Of a stretch of DNA of 64,000 nucleotides, positions 56,444-63,679 are shown in pieces. The notes beneath the pieces are model-generated. The model was not told the DNA's origin. It did not search any database and worked only from the letters and a program-made list of their open reading frames with translations. Numbering within the stretch: the stretch's first letter is position 1; each line of letters starts with the position of its first letter. The DNA is taken from positions 5,830,001 through 5,894,000 of the forward strand of contig NZ_CP029254.1 of the NCBI RefSeq assembly GCF_003122365.1, given 5' to 3'. This DNA comes from Streptomyces spongiicola. Lineage in GTDB: Bacteria > Actinomycetota > Actinomycetes > Streptomycetales > Streptomycetaceae. The translations under genes and the position numbers were made by a program.

Positions 56444-57019
56444 ATGGTGTTGCGGCTCGTGCTGGGCGCGCTGTTCGTCGCGATGGCGGCCGGGCAGCTC
56501 GCGTCCCTTCGGCAGATGCCCGGGATCCTGGCCGGGTACGGACTGGTCGCCGGATCTGCGGCGGCCGTGCTCGCCGTGGCACTGATCGTCGGCGAGCTGG
56601 TGTGCGGGGTGTGGTTTCTCGCCCGCCCGCGCTCCCGAGCGCTCGTGCCGGTGCTGGTGTTCACCGGCGTCGCCGTGGTCTGGGCCCTGCTGGCCGCGCA
56701 GGCGTTCGCGCGCGGGCTCACGGTGGCGAACTGCGGCTGCTTCGGCGTCTATCTCGTCCAGCGCCTGAGCTGGTTCGTCCTCGTCCAGGACGCGCTGCTG
56801 CTGCTCTACGCCGGTGTGCTGCTCCGCACGGCCCTGGGCACCCCGCCCCCGACCGCCGCACGGCCCCCGACCGCCGGACGACCCGCGGCGGCCCCCGGCG
56901 GTGGTTCCGGGTCTGGTCCTGGTTCCGGGTCTGGTTCCGGGTCTGGTCCTGGTCCTGGTCCTGGTCCTGGTTCCGGGTCCGGCGCCGGGGCGCCCGACCG
57001 TCAAGACCGTTCCGAGTGA
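56444..57019 (+). CDS. MauE/DoxX-like membrane protein with Gly/Ser/Pro tail
   Basis: 191 residues. Four hydrophobic spans (LVLGALFVAMAAGQLASL, SAAAVLAVALIVGELVCGVWFL, ALVPVLVFTGVAVVWALLAA, LSWFVLVQDALLLLYAGVLL) and the motif NCGCFGVY, typical of MauE-like proteins that handle disulfides or electrons at the membrane. The last ~50 residues are a hexanucleotide-encoded GSGSGPGPG tail. It lies just before the radical SAM gene (10 bp) and probably supports its redox chemistry together with the CcdA- and TlpA-like proteins farther on. Confidence 0.8.
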   Translation: MVLRLVLGALFVAMAAGQLASLRQMPGILAGYGLVAGSAAAVLAVALIVGELVCGVWFLARPRSRALVPVLVFTGVAVVWALLAAQAFARGLTVANCGCFGVYLVQRLSWFVLVQDALLLLYAGVLLRTALGTPPPTAARPPTAGRPAAAPGGGSGSGPGSGSGSGSGPGPGPGPGSGSGAGAPDRQDRSE

Positions 57020-57029
57020 GGAGTTGGCC

Positions 57030-58604
57030 ATGCCCGAGCCGTCCCGAGCCCCCGCGCCCCGGCGCAAGGCGGACCGCGACGAGGTGTTCGTGGAGTTCAC
57101 CAAGTCGATCTGCCCCGTGTGCAAGACGCCCGTCGACGCACAGGTCAACATCCGCGAGAGCAAGGTCTATCTGCGCAAGCGGTGCCGCGACCACGGCGAG
57201 TTCGAGGCCCTGGTCTACGGTGACGCGGAGGAGTACCTGACCTCGGCGCGGTACAACAAGCCCGGTACGATCCCGCTGGCCTTCCAGACCGAGGTCAGGG
57301 ACGGCTGCCCGCTCGACTGCGGGTTGTGCCCGGACCACAAGCAGCACGCCTGCCTCGGCATCATCGAGGTCAACACCGGCTGCAATCTGGACTGTCCGAT
57401 CTGCTTCGCCGACTCCGGGCACCACGGCGACGGCTACTCCATCACCCGCGAGCAGTGCGAGCGGATGCTCGACGTCTTCGTGGAGTCGGAGGGCGAGGCG
57501 GAGGTGGTGATGTTCTCCGGCGGAGAACCCACCATCCACAAGCACATCCTCGACTTCATCGACCTCGCCCAGGCACGCCCCATCGCGTGCGTCAACCTCA
57601 ACACCAACGGCATCCGCCTCGCCACCGACCGGGACTTCGCCGCCCGGCTCGGCGAACGCAACCGGACCCCGGGCCGGTCGGTGAACGTCTACCTCCAGTT
57701 CGACGGCTTCGACGAGCGCACCCATCGGGAGATCCGGGGCCGCGACCTGCGCTCGTTCAAGCGGCGGGCCCTGGACAACTGCGCCGAGGCCGGTCTCACC
57801 GTCACCCTCGTCGCCGCCGTCGAGCGCGGTCTGAACGAGCACGAACTCGGGGCCGTCATCGAGTACGGCATCGACCACCCCGCGGTGCGCTCCGTGGCCT
57901 TCCAACCGGTCACCCACTCCGGCCGGCACGTGGAGTTCGACCCGCTGAACCGGCTCACCAACCCCGACGTCATCCGGCTGATCACCGAGCAGCGCCCGGA
58001 CTGGTTCCGCAAGGGCGACTTCTTCCCCGTCCCCTGCTGCTTCCCCACCTGCCGCTCCATCACCTATCTGCTGGTCGACGGCGAACCGGGCGACCGGACC
58101 GTCGTGCCGATCCCGAGACTGCTCGACGTGGAGGACCACCTCGACTACGTCGCCAACCGCGTCATGCCCGACACCGGTATCCGCGAGGCGCTGGAGAAGC
58201 TGTGGTCGGCCTCCGCGTTCATGGGCACGGCGACGACCGAGGAGAAACTGCGGGCCACCGCCGAGGCACTGGACTGCGCGGACGGCTGCGGCATCGACCT
58301 GCCCCAGGCGGTGAAGCAGCTCGACGACAAGGCCTTCATGATCGTCGTGCAGGACTTCCAGGACCCCTACACCCTCAACGTCAAGCAGCTGATGAAGTGC
58401 TGCGTCGAGGAGATCACCCCCGACGGGCGCCTCATCCCCTTCTGCGCGTACAACTCCGTCGGCTACCGCGAGCAGGTGCGCGCCCAGATGTCCGGGGTGC
58501 CCGTCGCCCAGGTCGTCCCCAACGCCCTGCCGCTCGCCCCCCGGCTCACCACGACCCCGTACGGCTCGAAGACCGTCCGCACCGTCGCCCGGGAGCAGCC
58601 GTGA
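57030..58604 (+). CDS. Radical SAM enzyme of the MJ0619/tetraether-synthase-like family
   Basis: 524 residues, start after GAGGAG. The radical SAM motif is NTGCNLDCPICFADSG, with GGEPTIH for SAM binding. Extra Cys clusters suggest several Fe-S sites: CPVC near residue 30, CPLDCGLCPDHKQHAC just before the radical SAM loop, PVPCCFPTCRS and KCCVEEITPDGRLIPFC near the end. This multi-Cys layout is shared with MJ0619 (pterin methylation) and Tes (tetraether lipid cross-linking), not with small-molecule methylases of peptide clusters. It is coupled to a downstream methyltransferase (GTGA overlap). The substrate in Streptomyces is unknown; a lipid or cofactor is possible. Confidence 0.88.
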   Translation: MPEPSRAPAPRRKADRDEVFVEFTKSICPVCKTPVDAQVNIRESKVYLRKRCRDHGEFEALVYGDAEEYLTSARYNKPGTIPLAFQTEVRDGCPLDCGLCPDHKQHACLGIIEVNTGCNLDCPICFADSGHHGDGYSITREQCERMLDVFVESEGEAEVVMFSGGEPTIHKHILDFIDLAQARPIACVNLNTNGIRLATDRDFAARLGERNRTPGRSVNVYLQFDGFDERTHREIRGRDLRSFKRRALDNCAEAGLTVTLVAAVERGLNEHELGAVIEYGIDHPAVRSVAFQPVTHSGRHVEFDPLNRLTNPDVIRLITEQRPDWFRKGDFFPVPCCFPTCRSITYLLVDGEPGDRTVVPIPRLLDVEDHLDYVANRVMPDTGIREALEKLWSASAFMGTATTEEKLRATAEALDCADGCGIDLPQAVKQLDDKAFMIVVQDFQDPYTLNVKQLMKCCVEEITPDGRLIPFCAYNSVGYREQVRAQMSGVPVAQVVPNALPLAPRLTTTPYGSKTVRTVAREQP

Positions 58605-59392
58605 ACAGCGACGAGATCAAGAGCTGCTGCGCCGACGCCTACTCCAGGGACGTCGTCGCCCTGCTGCTCGGCGACTCCTACCACCCCGGCGGCACCGCCC
58701 TGACCCGCCGCCTCGCCGACGTGCTGGGGCTCGCCCGCGACGGCCGCGTGCTCGACGTGGCCTCCGGCCGGGGAACCACCGCGCTGCTGCTCGCCGGCGT
58801 CTACGGCGTGCGCGTGGACGGCGTCGACTACTCCGCCGCCAACACCGCCCTCGCCCAGGGGGCGGCCCAGGCCGCCGGACTCGCGGAGCGGGCCGGGTTC
58901 GTCACCGGCGACGCCGAGCACCTGCCCTACGACGACGGCGTGTTCGACGCGGTGGTGTGCGAGTGCGCCCTGTGCACCTTCCCCGACAAGGCGCGGGCGG
59001 CCGCCGAGTTCGCCCGGGTGCTGCGCCCGGGCGGACGCGTCGGCATCACCGACGTCACCGCGGCCCCGGACCGGCTCCCGCCCGAACTCAGGAGCGCCGG
59101 CGCCCGGGTCGCCTGTGTCGCCGACGCCCGCCCGCTGACCGAGTACGCGGCCGTCCTGGCCGGCGCCGGCCTGCGTACCGTCACCACCGAGCGCCACGAC
59201 GCCGCCATGCTCCGGATGATCGACCAGATCGAGGCCCGGCTGAACCTGCTGCGCATGACCTCGCCCGCCAGGCTCGCGGACGCCGGCGTGGATCCGGGCG
59301 CGGCCCCCGCCGTCCTGGGGGCGGCGCGCGCCGCCGTGGCCCGCGGCGCTCTCGGCTACGCCCTGCTGACAGCCGTGAAGCCGGTCTCGTGA
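58601..59392 (+). CDS. SAM-dependent methyltransferase coupled to the radical SAM enzyme
   Basis: 263 residues from a GTG overlapping the previous stop. Class I fold: VLDVASGRGTTALLLA (motif I), VDGVDYSAANTALA, GDAEHLPYDDGVFDAVVCECALC and VLRPGGRVGITDV. The order of motifs resembles UbiE/arsenite-methyltransferase relatives. A Cys pair (KSCC near residue 7) and further Cys (CECALCTF) are unusual and might bind metal or arsenic-like ligands. Pairing with the radical SAM enzyme suggests consecutive steps on one substrate. Substrate unknown. Confidence 0.85.
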   Translation: MNSDEIKSCCADAYSRDVVALLLGDSYHPGGTALTRRLADVLGLARDGRVLDVASGRGTTALLLAGVYGVRVDGVDYSAANTALAQGAAQAAGLAERAGFVTGDAEHLPYDDGVFDAVVCECALCTFPDKARAAAEFARVLRPGGRVGITDVTAAPDRLPPELRSAGARVACVADARPLTEYAAVLAGAGLRTVTTERHDAAMLRMIDQIEARLNLLRMTSPARLADAGVDPGAAPAVLGAARAAVARGALGYALLTAVKPVS

Positions 59393-59655
59393 AGCCTGCC
59401 GGTCCCGTGGTGCCGGTCTCGTGAAACGGGTTCCGTGGGGTCTGTCCCGTGGTGCCGGTCCCGTGAAACGGGTTAAGTGGTGCCGGCCGGTTCCGTGAAG
59501 CCTGCCGGTCCCGTGGTGCCGGTCTCGTGGTGCCGGTCTCGTGGAGCCGGTCTCGTGGAGCCGGTCCCGTGAAACGGGCTCCGTGGAGCCTGCCGGTCCC
59601 GTGGAGCCTGCCGGTCCCGTGGTGCCGGCCGGGCCCGTTGAGCCGGCCCGGCGCG
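59393..59655. repeat. Degenerate tandem repeats (CCTGCCGGTCCCGTGGTGCCGG units)
   Basis: About 260 bp of GTGAAACGGG, CCGGTCTCGTGGTG and CCTGCCGGTCCCGTGG blocks in changing order between the methyltransferase stop and the next promoter. Non-coding. Confidence 0.85.
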
Positions 59656-59667
59656 CAGATCTACCAC

Positions 59668-59717
59668 CGGGTACGTAAGCGGCCTCACATACCCGCCGCG
59701 GGTGCCGCCCCTAGCGT
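59668..59717 (+). promoter_or_regulatory. Extended Crp/Fnr-type palindrome and -10 element
   Basis: Arms CGGGTACGTAA (59668-59678) and TCACATACCCG (59685-59695) match in 9 of 11 positions around a 6-bp centre. Inside is GTAAGCGGCCTCAC (59675-59688). TAGCGT at 59712-59717 is centred 33 bp from the box centre, as in the two upstream promoters. Confidence 0.65.
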
Positions 59718-59763
59718 GGATCGCCAGAGACACACACCACTCCCACATGAGGGGGCGCTCACC

Positions 59764-60252
59764 ATGGCAGCCACAATGCACGTATCCCCGAGCACGGCCG
59801 TCATCCCGGTACACGCGGTCTGGGGAGCCGCGGCCGGTCTGGTCGGCGGGGTCGGGATGGGCATCTGGATGTCGGTGTCGAGGCCGATGGCGGACACCGC
59901 GATGATCACCATGGTCGCCGGGCTCCTCGGCTCGACCAACGCCTTCGTCGGCTGGATCGTGCACCTGGCCATCGCGCTCTTCGCCGGTGGGGTGTTCGGC
60001 GTACTGGCCGGGCAGTACGCCCAGCGCCTCGCCGCCGGTGCCGCTCTCGGTCTGGCCTACGGCGTGCTGTGGTGGTTCGTCGGCGCGCTGTGGATCATGC
60101 CCGCCAACATGGGCATGCCGGTCTTCGAGTGGAACGCCGTCACCGCGTCCAGCTTCGGCGCCCATCTGGTGTTCGGGCTGCTCGCCGGTCTGACCTACGC
60201 CGCGATCGCCCAGACCGCGAACCACCGGGACCAGGGCCCGGCCGTCCGATGA
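59764..60252 (+). CDS. Small four-span membrane protein of the redox regulon
   Basis: 162 residues. About four spans: VWGAAAGLVGGVGMGIWMSV, NAFVGWIVHLAIALFAGGVFGVL, AALGLAYGVLWWFVGALWIM and GAHLVFGLLAGLTYAAIA. Polar positions inside the spans include His and Trp residues (VGWIVHLAIAL, WWFVGALW), which could bind haem or quinone. No named family is recognised. It has its own promoter box and stands 191 bp before the Crp/Fnr gene, so it may be cotranscribed with it. Confidence 0.8.
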   Translation: MAATMHVSPSTAVIPVHAVWGAAAGLVGGVGMGIWMSVSRPMADTAMITMVAGLLGSTNAFVGWIVHLAIALFAGGVFGVLAGQYAQRLAAGAALGLAYGVLWWFVGALWIMPANMGMPVFEWNAVTASSFGAHLVFGLLAGLTYAAIAQTANHRDQGPAVR

Positions 60253-60443
60253 CCCCTGCACCGCCGCCCGCGCCCGCCCCCCGCCCCGATGGCCCACGGC
60301 CGGGCGCCGCGCCGCGTCGGTCACGAGACGACGGCATCGCGGTGTCCTACTGTCTGGCCGACAGCGCCGACGCGCTGGCCGGCCCGGCGTGGGGCGCCGC
60401 GCCCCCGCCCTGGGCCCCGGGACGACGGGAGGAGACGCACACG

Positions 60444-61166
60444 ATGACCCACGCCTACACGGACAGCGACGGGGGCGGGCAGGGGACGTGGTGCATGGCC
60501 GAGGTGGACATCTTCTGCGACCTGTCGGAGCAGGAGATGGCGGCCATCGCGGAGGCGGCGCCGATGAAGACCTACGGCGCGGGTGAGATCCTCCACTCGC
60601 CGGACCAGCCCAGCGAGGTGCTGTTCATCCTCAAGAAGGGCCGGGTGCGGGTCTTCCGGGTCTCCGCCGACGGACGGGCGCTGACCACGGCGATCATCAC
60701 CCCGGGCACGATCTTCGGGGAGATGGTCCTGCTCGGGCAGCACATGTACGACAACTACGCCGAGGCCCTGGACGACGTCATCGTCTGCGTGATGAGCCGC
60801 GCCGACGTGAACCGTCTGCTGCTGTCCGACGCCCGTATCGCGGCCCGTATCACCGCGATCCTGGGACGCCGGCTGGCCGAGCTGGAGCAGCGCCTGTCCG
60901 ACAGCGTCTTCAAGACCGTCGCCCAGCGCATCGCCACCACCCTGGGCACCCTCACCGCCGCCCAGCCCCCCGCCGGTCCGCTGCGTCCCGTCGGGCGCCA
61001 TCCGCAGATCGCGCTCACCCACGAGCAGATCGCCGCCCTGGCGGGGACCTCCCGCGAAACCTGCACCAAGGTGCTCCACGACTACGCGGACCAGGGGATG
61101 ATCCGCCTTGCCCGGGGGCGTATCACCGTCATCGACGCCGCCCGGCTCAGGGACGCCGGGGGCTGA
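60444..61166 (+). CDS. Crp/Fnr family transcriptional regulator
   Basis: 240 residues. Cyclic-nucleotide-binding-type beta-barrel (FCDLSEQEMAAIAEAAPMKTYGAGEILHSP to MVLLGQHMYDNYAEAL), a long dimer helix (ARIAARITAILGRRLAELEQRL) and a C-terminal Crp winged helix-turn-helix (ALTHEQIAALAGTSRETCTKVLHDYADQGMI). The cAMP-binding Arg/Ser set is not obvious, and the FNR N-terminal Cys cluster is absent (only scattered Cys: WCM, FCD, VCVM, ETC), so the signal is unclear. It is the natural candidate to bind the GTRAG-N4-CTYAC boxes of this region. Start ATG 60444 after GGGAGGAG. Confidence 0.92.
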   Translation: MTHAYTDSDGGGQGTWCMAEVDIFCDLSEQEMAAIAEAAPMKTYGAGEILHSPDQPSEVLFILKKGRVRVFRVSADGRALTTAIITPGTIFGEMVLLGQHMYDNYAEALDDVIVCVMSRADVNRLLLSDARIAARITAILGRRLAELEQRLSDSVFKTVAQRIATTLGTLTAAQPPAGPLRPVGRHPQIALTHEQIAALAGTSRETCTKVLHDYADQGMIRLARGRITVIDAARLRDAGG

Positions 61167-61329
61167 CATCCGCCGGCCGCCGCCGTGGTGGACCGTTGCC
61201 GGATTCGGCCGCCGCCTTGCCGCCGCCTTGTCGGCGCCGGGTCGCCGCCGGGCCGTCACCGGATTCGGCCGTCACCGGATTCGGCCGCCGCCGGAGTCGC
61301 CCGTCACCGCGGCGGCACGTCACCGAACC

Positions 61330-61374
61330 GTAAGGACCCTACTCCGCACCCGGCGGCCCGGTGGGATCTACAGT
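61330..61374 (+). promoter_or_regulatory. Weaker Crp/Fnr-type box upstream of the TlpA-CcdA genes
   Basis: GTAAGGACCCTACT at 61330-61343 keeps one half-site (GTAAG) and a changed second half (CTACT). A TACAGT sequence (61369-61374) is centred 35 bp from the box, close to the 33 bp of the other promoters. Weaker evidence than for the other three sites. The preceding stretch has GCCGGATTCGGCC repeats. Confidence 0.4.
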
Positions 61375-61414
61375 CACACCGGAACCGAGCCGAGTACCCC
61401 GACAGGAGTCCGCC

Positions 61415-61996
61415 ATGCGCGCCCGCACCCTCCTCCCCGCCGCCCTGGCCGCCACGCTGCTGACGCTCGCCGGATGCGGCGCAGAAGGCGGCTCCGGCCC
61501 GGACGGCGACACCGGGGAGGCATCGTCGGCGGCGCCGTCAGCGGCCCCGCCCGCCGCGTCGGACGGCGGTGACACCGGCGGCGCCGAGGTGCCCGAGGCG
61601 CTGAGGTTCACCGGCACCACCGTGGACGGGGAGCCGTTCGACGCGAAGACGCTCGCGGGCAAGCCGACCGTGCTGTGGTTCTGGGCCCCCTGGTGCCCCA
61701 AGTGCAAGGCGCAGGCGGCCGAGACGGCCAGGGTCGCCGCCGAGTACGGGGACAGGGCCAACGTGGTCGGCGTGGCGGGCCTGGACCGGACCGCCGCCAT
61801 GAAGGACTTCGTCGCGGACACCGAGACGGGCGGCTTCACCCACCTGTCGGACGAGGCCGGCGACGTGTGGAAGCGGTTCGACGTCACCGAGCAGAGCCGC
61901 TACGTCATCCTCGACGAGAACGGCGGCACCGTCTACGAAGGCGTCCTGCCCGGCGGCGAGGGACTGGCCGAGAAGGTCGCCGGACTCGCCGGCTGA
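61415..61996 (+). CDS. Thioredoxin-like (TlpA/redoxin) lipoprotein
   Basis: 193 residues. Lipoprotein signal with lipobox LAGC (Cys 21), a Ser/Ala/Gly/Asp-rich linker, then a thioredoxin fold with active site WFWAPWCPKCKAQAAE and the cis-Pro region farther on. It should sit on the outer face of the membrane and reduce or oxidise Cys pairs. Electrons probably come from the CcdA-like protein encoded 6 bp downstream. A CPKC dipeptide is similar to that of actinobacterial redoxins of the DsbE/TlpA kind. Confidence 0.93.
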   Translation: MRARTLLPAALAATLLTLAGCGAEGGSGPDGDTGEASSAAPSAAPPAASDGGDTGGAEVPEALRFTGTTVDGEPFDAKTLAGKPTVLWFWAPWCPKCKAQAAETARVAAEYGDRANVVGVAGLDRTAAMKDFVADTETGGFTHLSDEAGDVWKRFDVTEQSRYVILDENGGTVYEGVLPGGEGLAEKVAGLAG

Positions 61997-62002
61997 GCCC
62001 CG

Positions 62003-62896
62003 ATGTCCGATCTGCCTCTCGCCCTCGCACTCACCGCGGGCATGCTCGCCGCGGTCAACCCCTGCGGCTTCGCCCTGCTCCCCGCCTATCTGTCCCTCCT
62101 CGTCCTCGGCGACGACACCCCCAGCCGCACCGTCGCCGTCGGCCGTGCGCTGACCGCGACCGCCGCCATGACCGCCGGATTCGCGGCACTCTTCGGGATC
62201 TTCGGTCTGGCCGTGCAGCCCGTAGCGGGCCAGGTGCAAGGGCACCTGCCCTGGTTCACCATCGTCTTCGGGCTTCTCATGGCGGGCGCAGGGGGGTGGC
62301 TGCTCGCTGGCCGCCGGCTGCCCTCCCCGGCGCCGAAGGTCCGCCGGGCGCCCGGTCTCACCCGCTCCGTCCCGTCCATGGCGCTGTTCGGGATGGCGTA
62401 CGCGGCAGCCTCCCTCGGCTGCACCATCGCCCCGTTCCTGGCGATCGTGGTGTCCGCCGTCCGCAGCGGGTCCACCGGCGAGGGAATCGCACTCTTCGTC
62501 GCCTACGCCGCCGGCATGGGCCTGATCGTCGGAGCCGCCTCCCTCACCGTCGCCCTCACCCGCACCACCGCCGTGACGCGGCTGCGCCGTCTCGGTGCCG
62601 CCGCCCCCCGCCTCGGCGGCGCGCTGCTCCTGCTCGTGGGCGCGTACGTGGCGTACTACGGCTGGTACGAGATCCGGGTGCAGGGGGACCCCGCCACCCG
62701 GGATCCGGTCATCGACGCCGCGGGCGCCGTCCAGCGCACCATCGCCGACGGCCTGGACACCGTGGGACCCGCAGGGATCGCCGCCCTGTTCGCGGCCCTG
62801 CTGGTCACGGCGGTGGCGCTGGTCCGACTGCGGCGGACCCGGCGCCCGCGGGCCCGGGAAGCCGTCGCCCCGCCCGCGGCCGACCGCTCCCGCTGA
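62003..62896 (+). CDS. CcdA/DsbD-like transmembrane thiol-disulfide carrier
   Basis: 297 residues, about six to seven spans. Family motifs are AVNPCGFALLPAYLSLLVLG near the start, with the first redox Cys in NPCGF, and AYAAASLGCTIAPFLAIV with the second Cys. CcdA-type proteins carry electrons from cytoplasmic thioredoxin to extracytoplasmic partners such as TlpA or cytochrome c maturation proteins. The partner is almost surely the lipoprotein gene 6 bp upstream. A C-terminal basic tail follows the last span. Confidence 0.92.
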   Translation: MSDLPLALALTAGMLAAVNPCGFALLPAYLSLLVLGDDTPSRTVAVGRALTATAAMTAGFAALFGIFGLAVQPVAGQVQGHLPWFTIVFGLLMAGAGGWLLAGRRLPSPAPKVRRAPGLTRSVPSMALFGMAYAAASLGCTIAPFLAIVVSAVRSGSTGEGIALFVAYAAGMGLIVGAASLTVALTRTTAVTRLRRLGAAAPRLGGALLLLVGAYVAYYGWYEIRVQGDPATRDPVIDAAGAVQRTIADGLDTVGPAGIAALFAALLVTAVALVRLRRTRRPRAREAVAPPAADRSR

Positions 62897-63264
62897 GGCC
62901 CGGCCGCGGCGGGGGCGGGCCCGGGGCGGACCGGTGACGAGACCGGTGCCGCCCCGGCCGCACTCCAACTCCACATGCTGCTGACGGACCGTGAGCCGGT
63001 ATGCGGTGCAGGGTGGCTCCGGGGCGGTCCGGGGCGGTCCGGGCTTGTCGCGCCCCGTCCCGCGTGCCGTCGCCTCGCGTCTCGCATGCCGTCGCATGCC
63101 GTCGCGTCCCGTTCCGCCCGGCCATTCCCGGCCATTCCCGGCCGGTGGGGTGCTGGGTGGGCCGGTGCGGGGCGGAATGGAACGCTACTGGTCCGTGGGG
63201 CGGTTGACCGGCGTGCGGCGGGGCGGGTTCGCCGGGGTGACGGCGCCGGGGGACCTATTCGAAC
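62897..63264. other. Repeat-rich gap before the amylase-inhibitor gene
   Basis: Non-coding; contains short direct repeats such as GGGGCGGTCCGGG and CCATTCCCGG and pieces of CGTCGCATGCC. No gene with credible start and ribosome site. Confidence 0.5.
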
Positions 63265-63276
63265 AGTTCATGAACT
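63265..63276. promoter_or_regulatory. Perfect 12-bp palindrome upstream of the secreted inhibitor gene
   Basis: AGTTCATGAACT is a perfect palindrome 92 bp before the inhibitor start, in a short AT-richer segment (ACTGAAAACAACGGGC follows). It could be an operator; the regulator is unknown. Confidence 0.4.
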
Positions 63277-63367
63277 GAAAACAACGGGCTGACTGAAACC
63301 CCTCCATCCTGCACGCTCCTGGGAGCAGACTGTCTCCGTGCATTCAACTTCTGAATTAGGAGTCTCG

Positions 63368-63679
63368 ATGTGGCGGATATCTGCTTCAGTAGTCGGTGCA
63401 GCGGTCATGGCAGTGCTGACCACGGCCGGTGCGGCCGCGGCGGCACCGGCGGCCGGGGAAGGCGAGTCGGCTCCCGGGTGCGTCCAGTACGCGGCGACCT
63501 GGCGCTACACCCATGTCACCAACGCCTGTGACACCGCGTACCGGTTGACGGTGGAGTACACCGACGGCACCGCAGTGCCCTGTCGCGACGCACAGCCGGG
63601 TGCGACGGTCACCTTCCCCGGGTACGGACCCGGCGGCAACGGCGTCCTGCGGGTCCGGCTGTGCCAGCCACCCCGGTGA
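63368..63679 (+). CDS. Secreted alpha-amylase inhibitor, tendamistat family
   Basis: 103 residues. The ATG at 63368 follows TTAGGAG; an in-frame GTG at 63338 is rejected. Signal peptide WRISASVVGAAVMAVLTTAG then an Ala run, with cleavage near AAAAAPAAG. The mature part (~70 residues) has four Cys spaced as in tendamistat (CVQYAATWRY, NACDTAYRL, VPCRDAQPG, RVRLCQ). It keeps the inhibitory WRY triplet in the same place after the first Cys. Tendamistat-type proteins bind animal alpha-amylase very tightly through Trp-Arg-Tyr. Target of this one is inferred from the family. Confidence 0.88.
   Translation: MWRISASVVGAAVMAVLTTAGAAAAAPAAGEGESAPGCVQYAATWRYTHVTNACDTAYRLTVEYTDGTAVPCRDAQPGATVTFPGYGPGGNGVLRVRLCQPPR

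Noticed and set aside
57030..58604. Radical SAM gene as the cyclopropane-forming enzyme of an SW-163-type variant of the peptide
   Set aside because: It is 14 kb beyond the cluster edge, belongs to a multi-Cys MJ0619/Tes-like family and has redox partners; the fourth A domain reads as ordinary valine.
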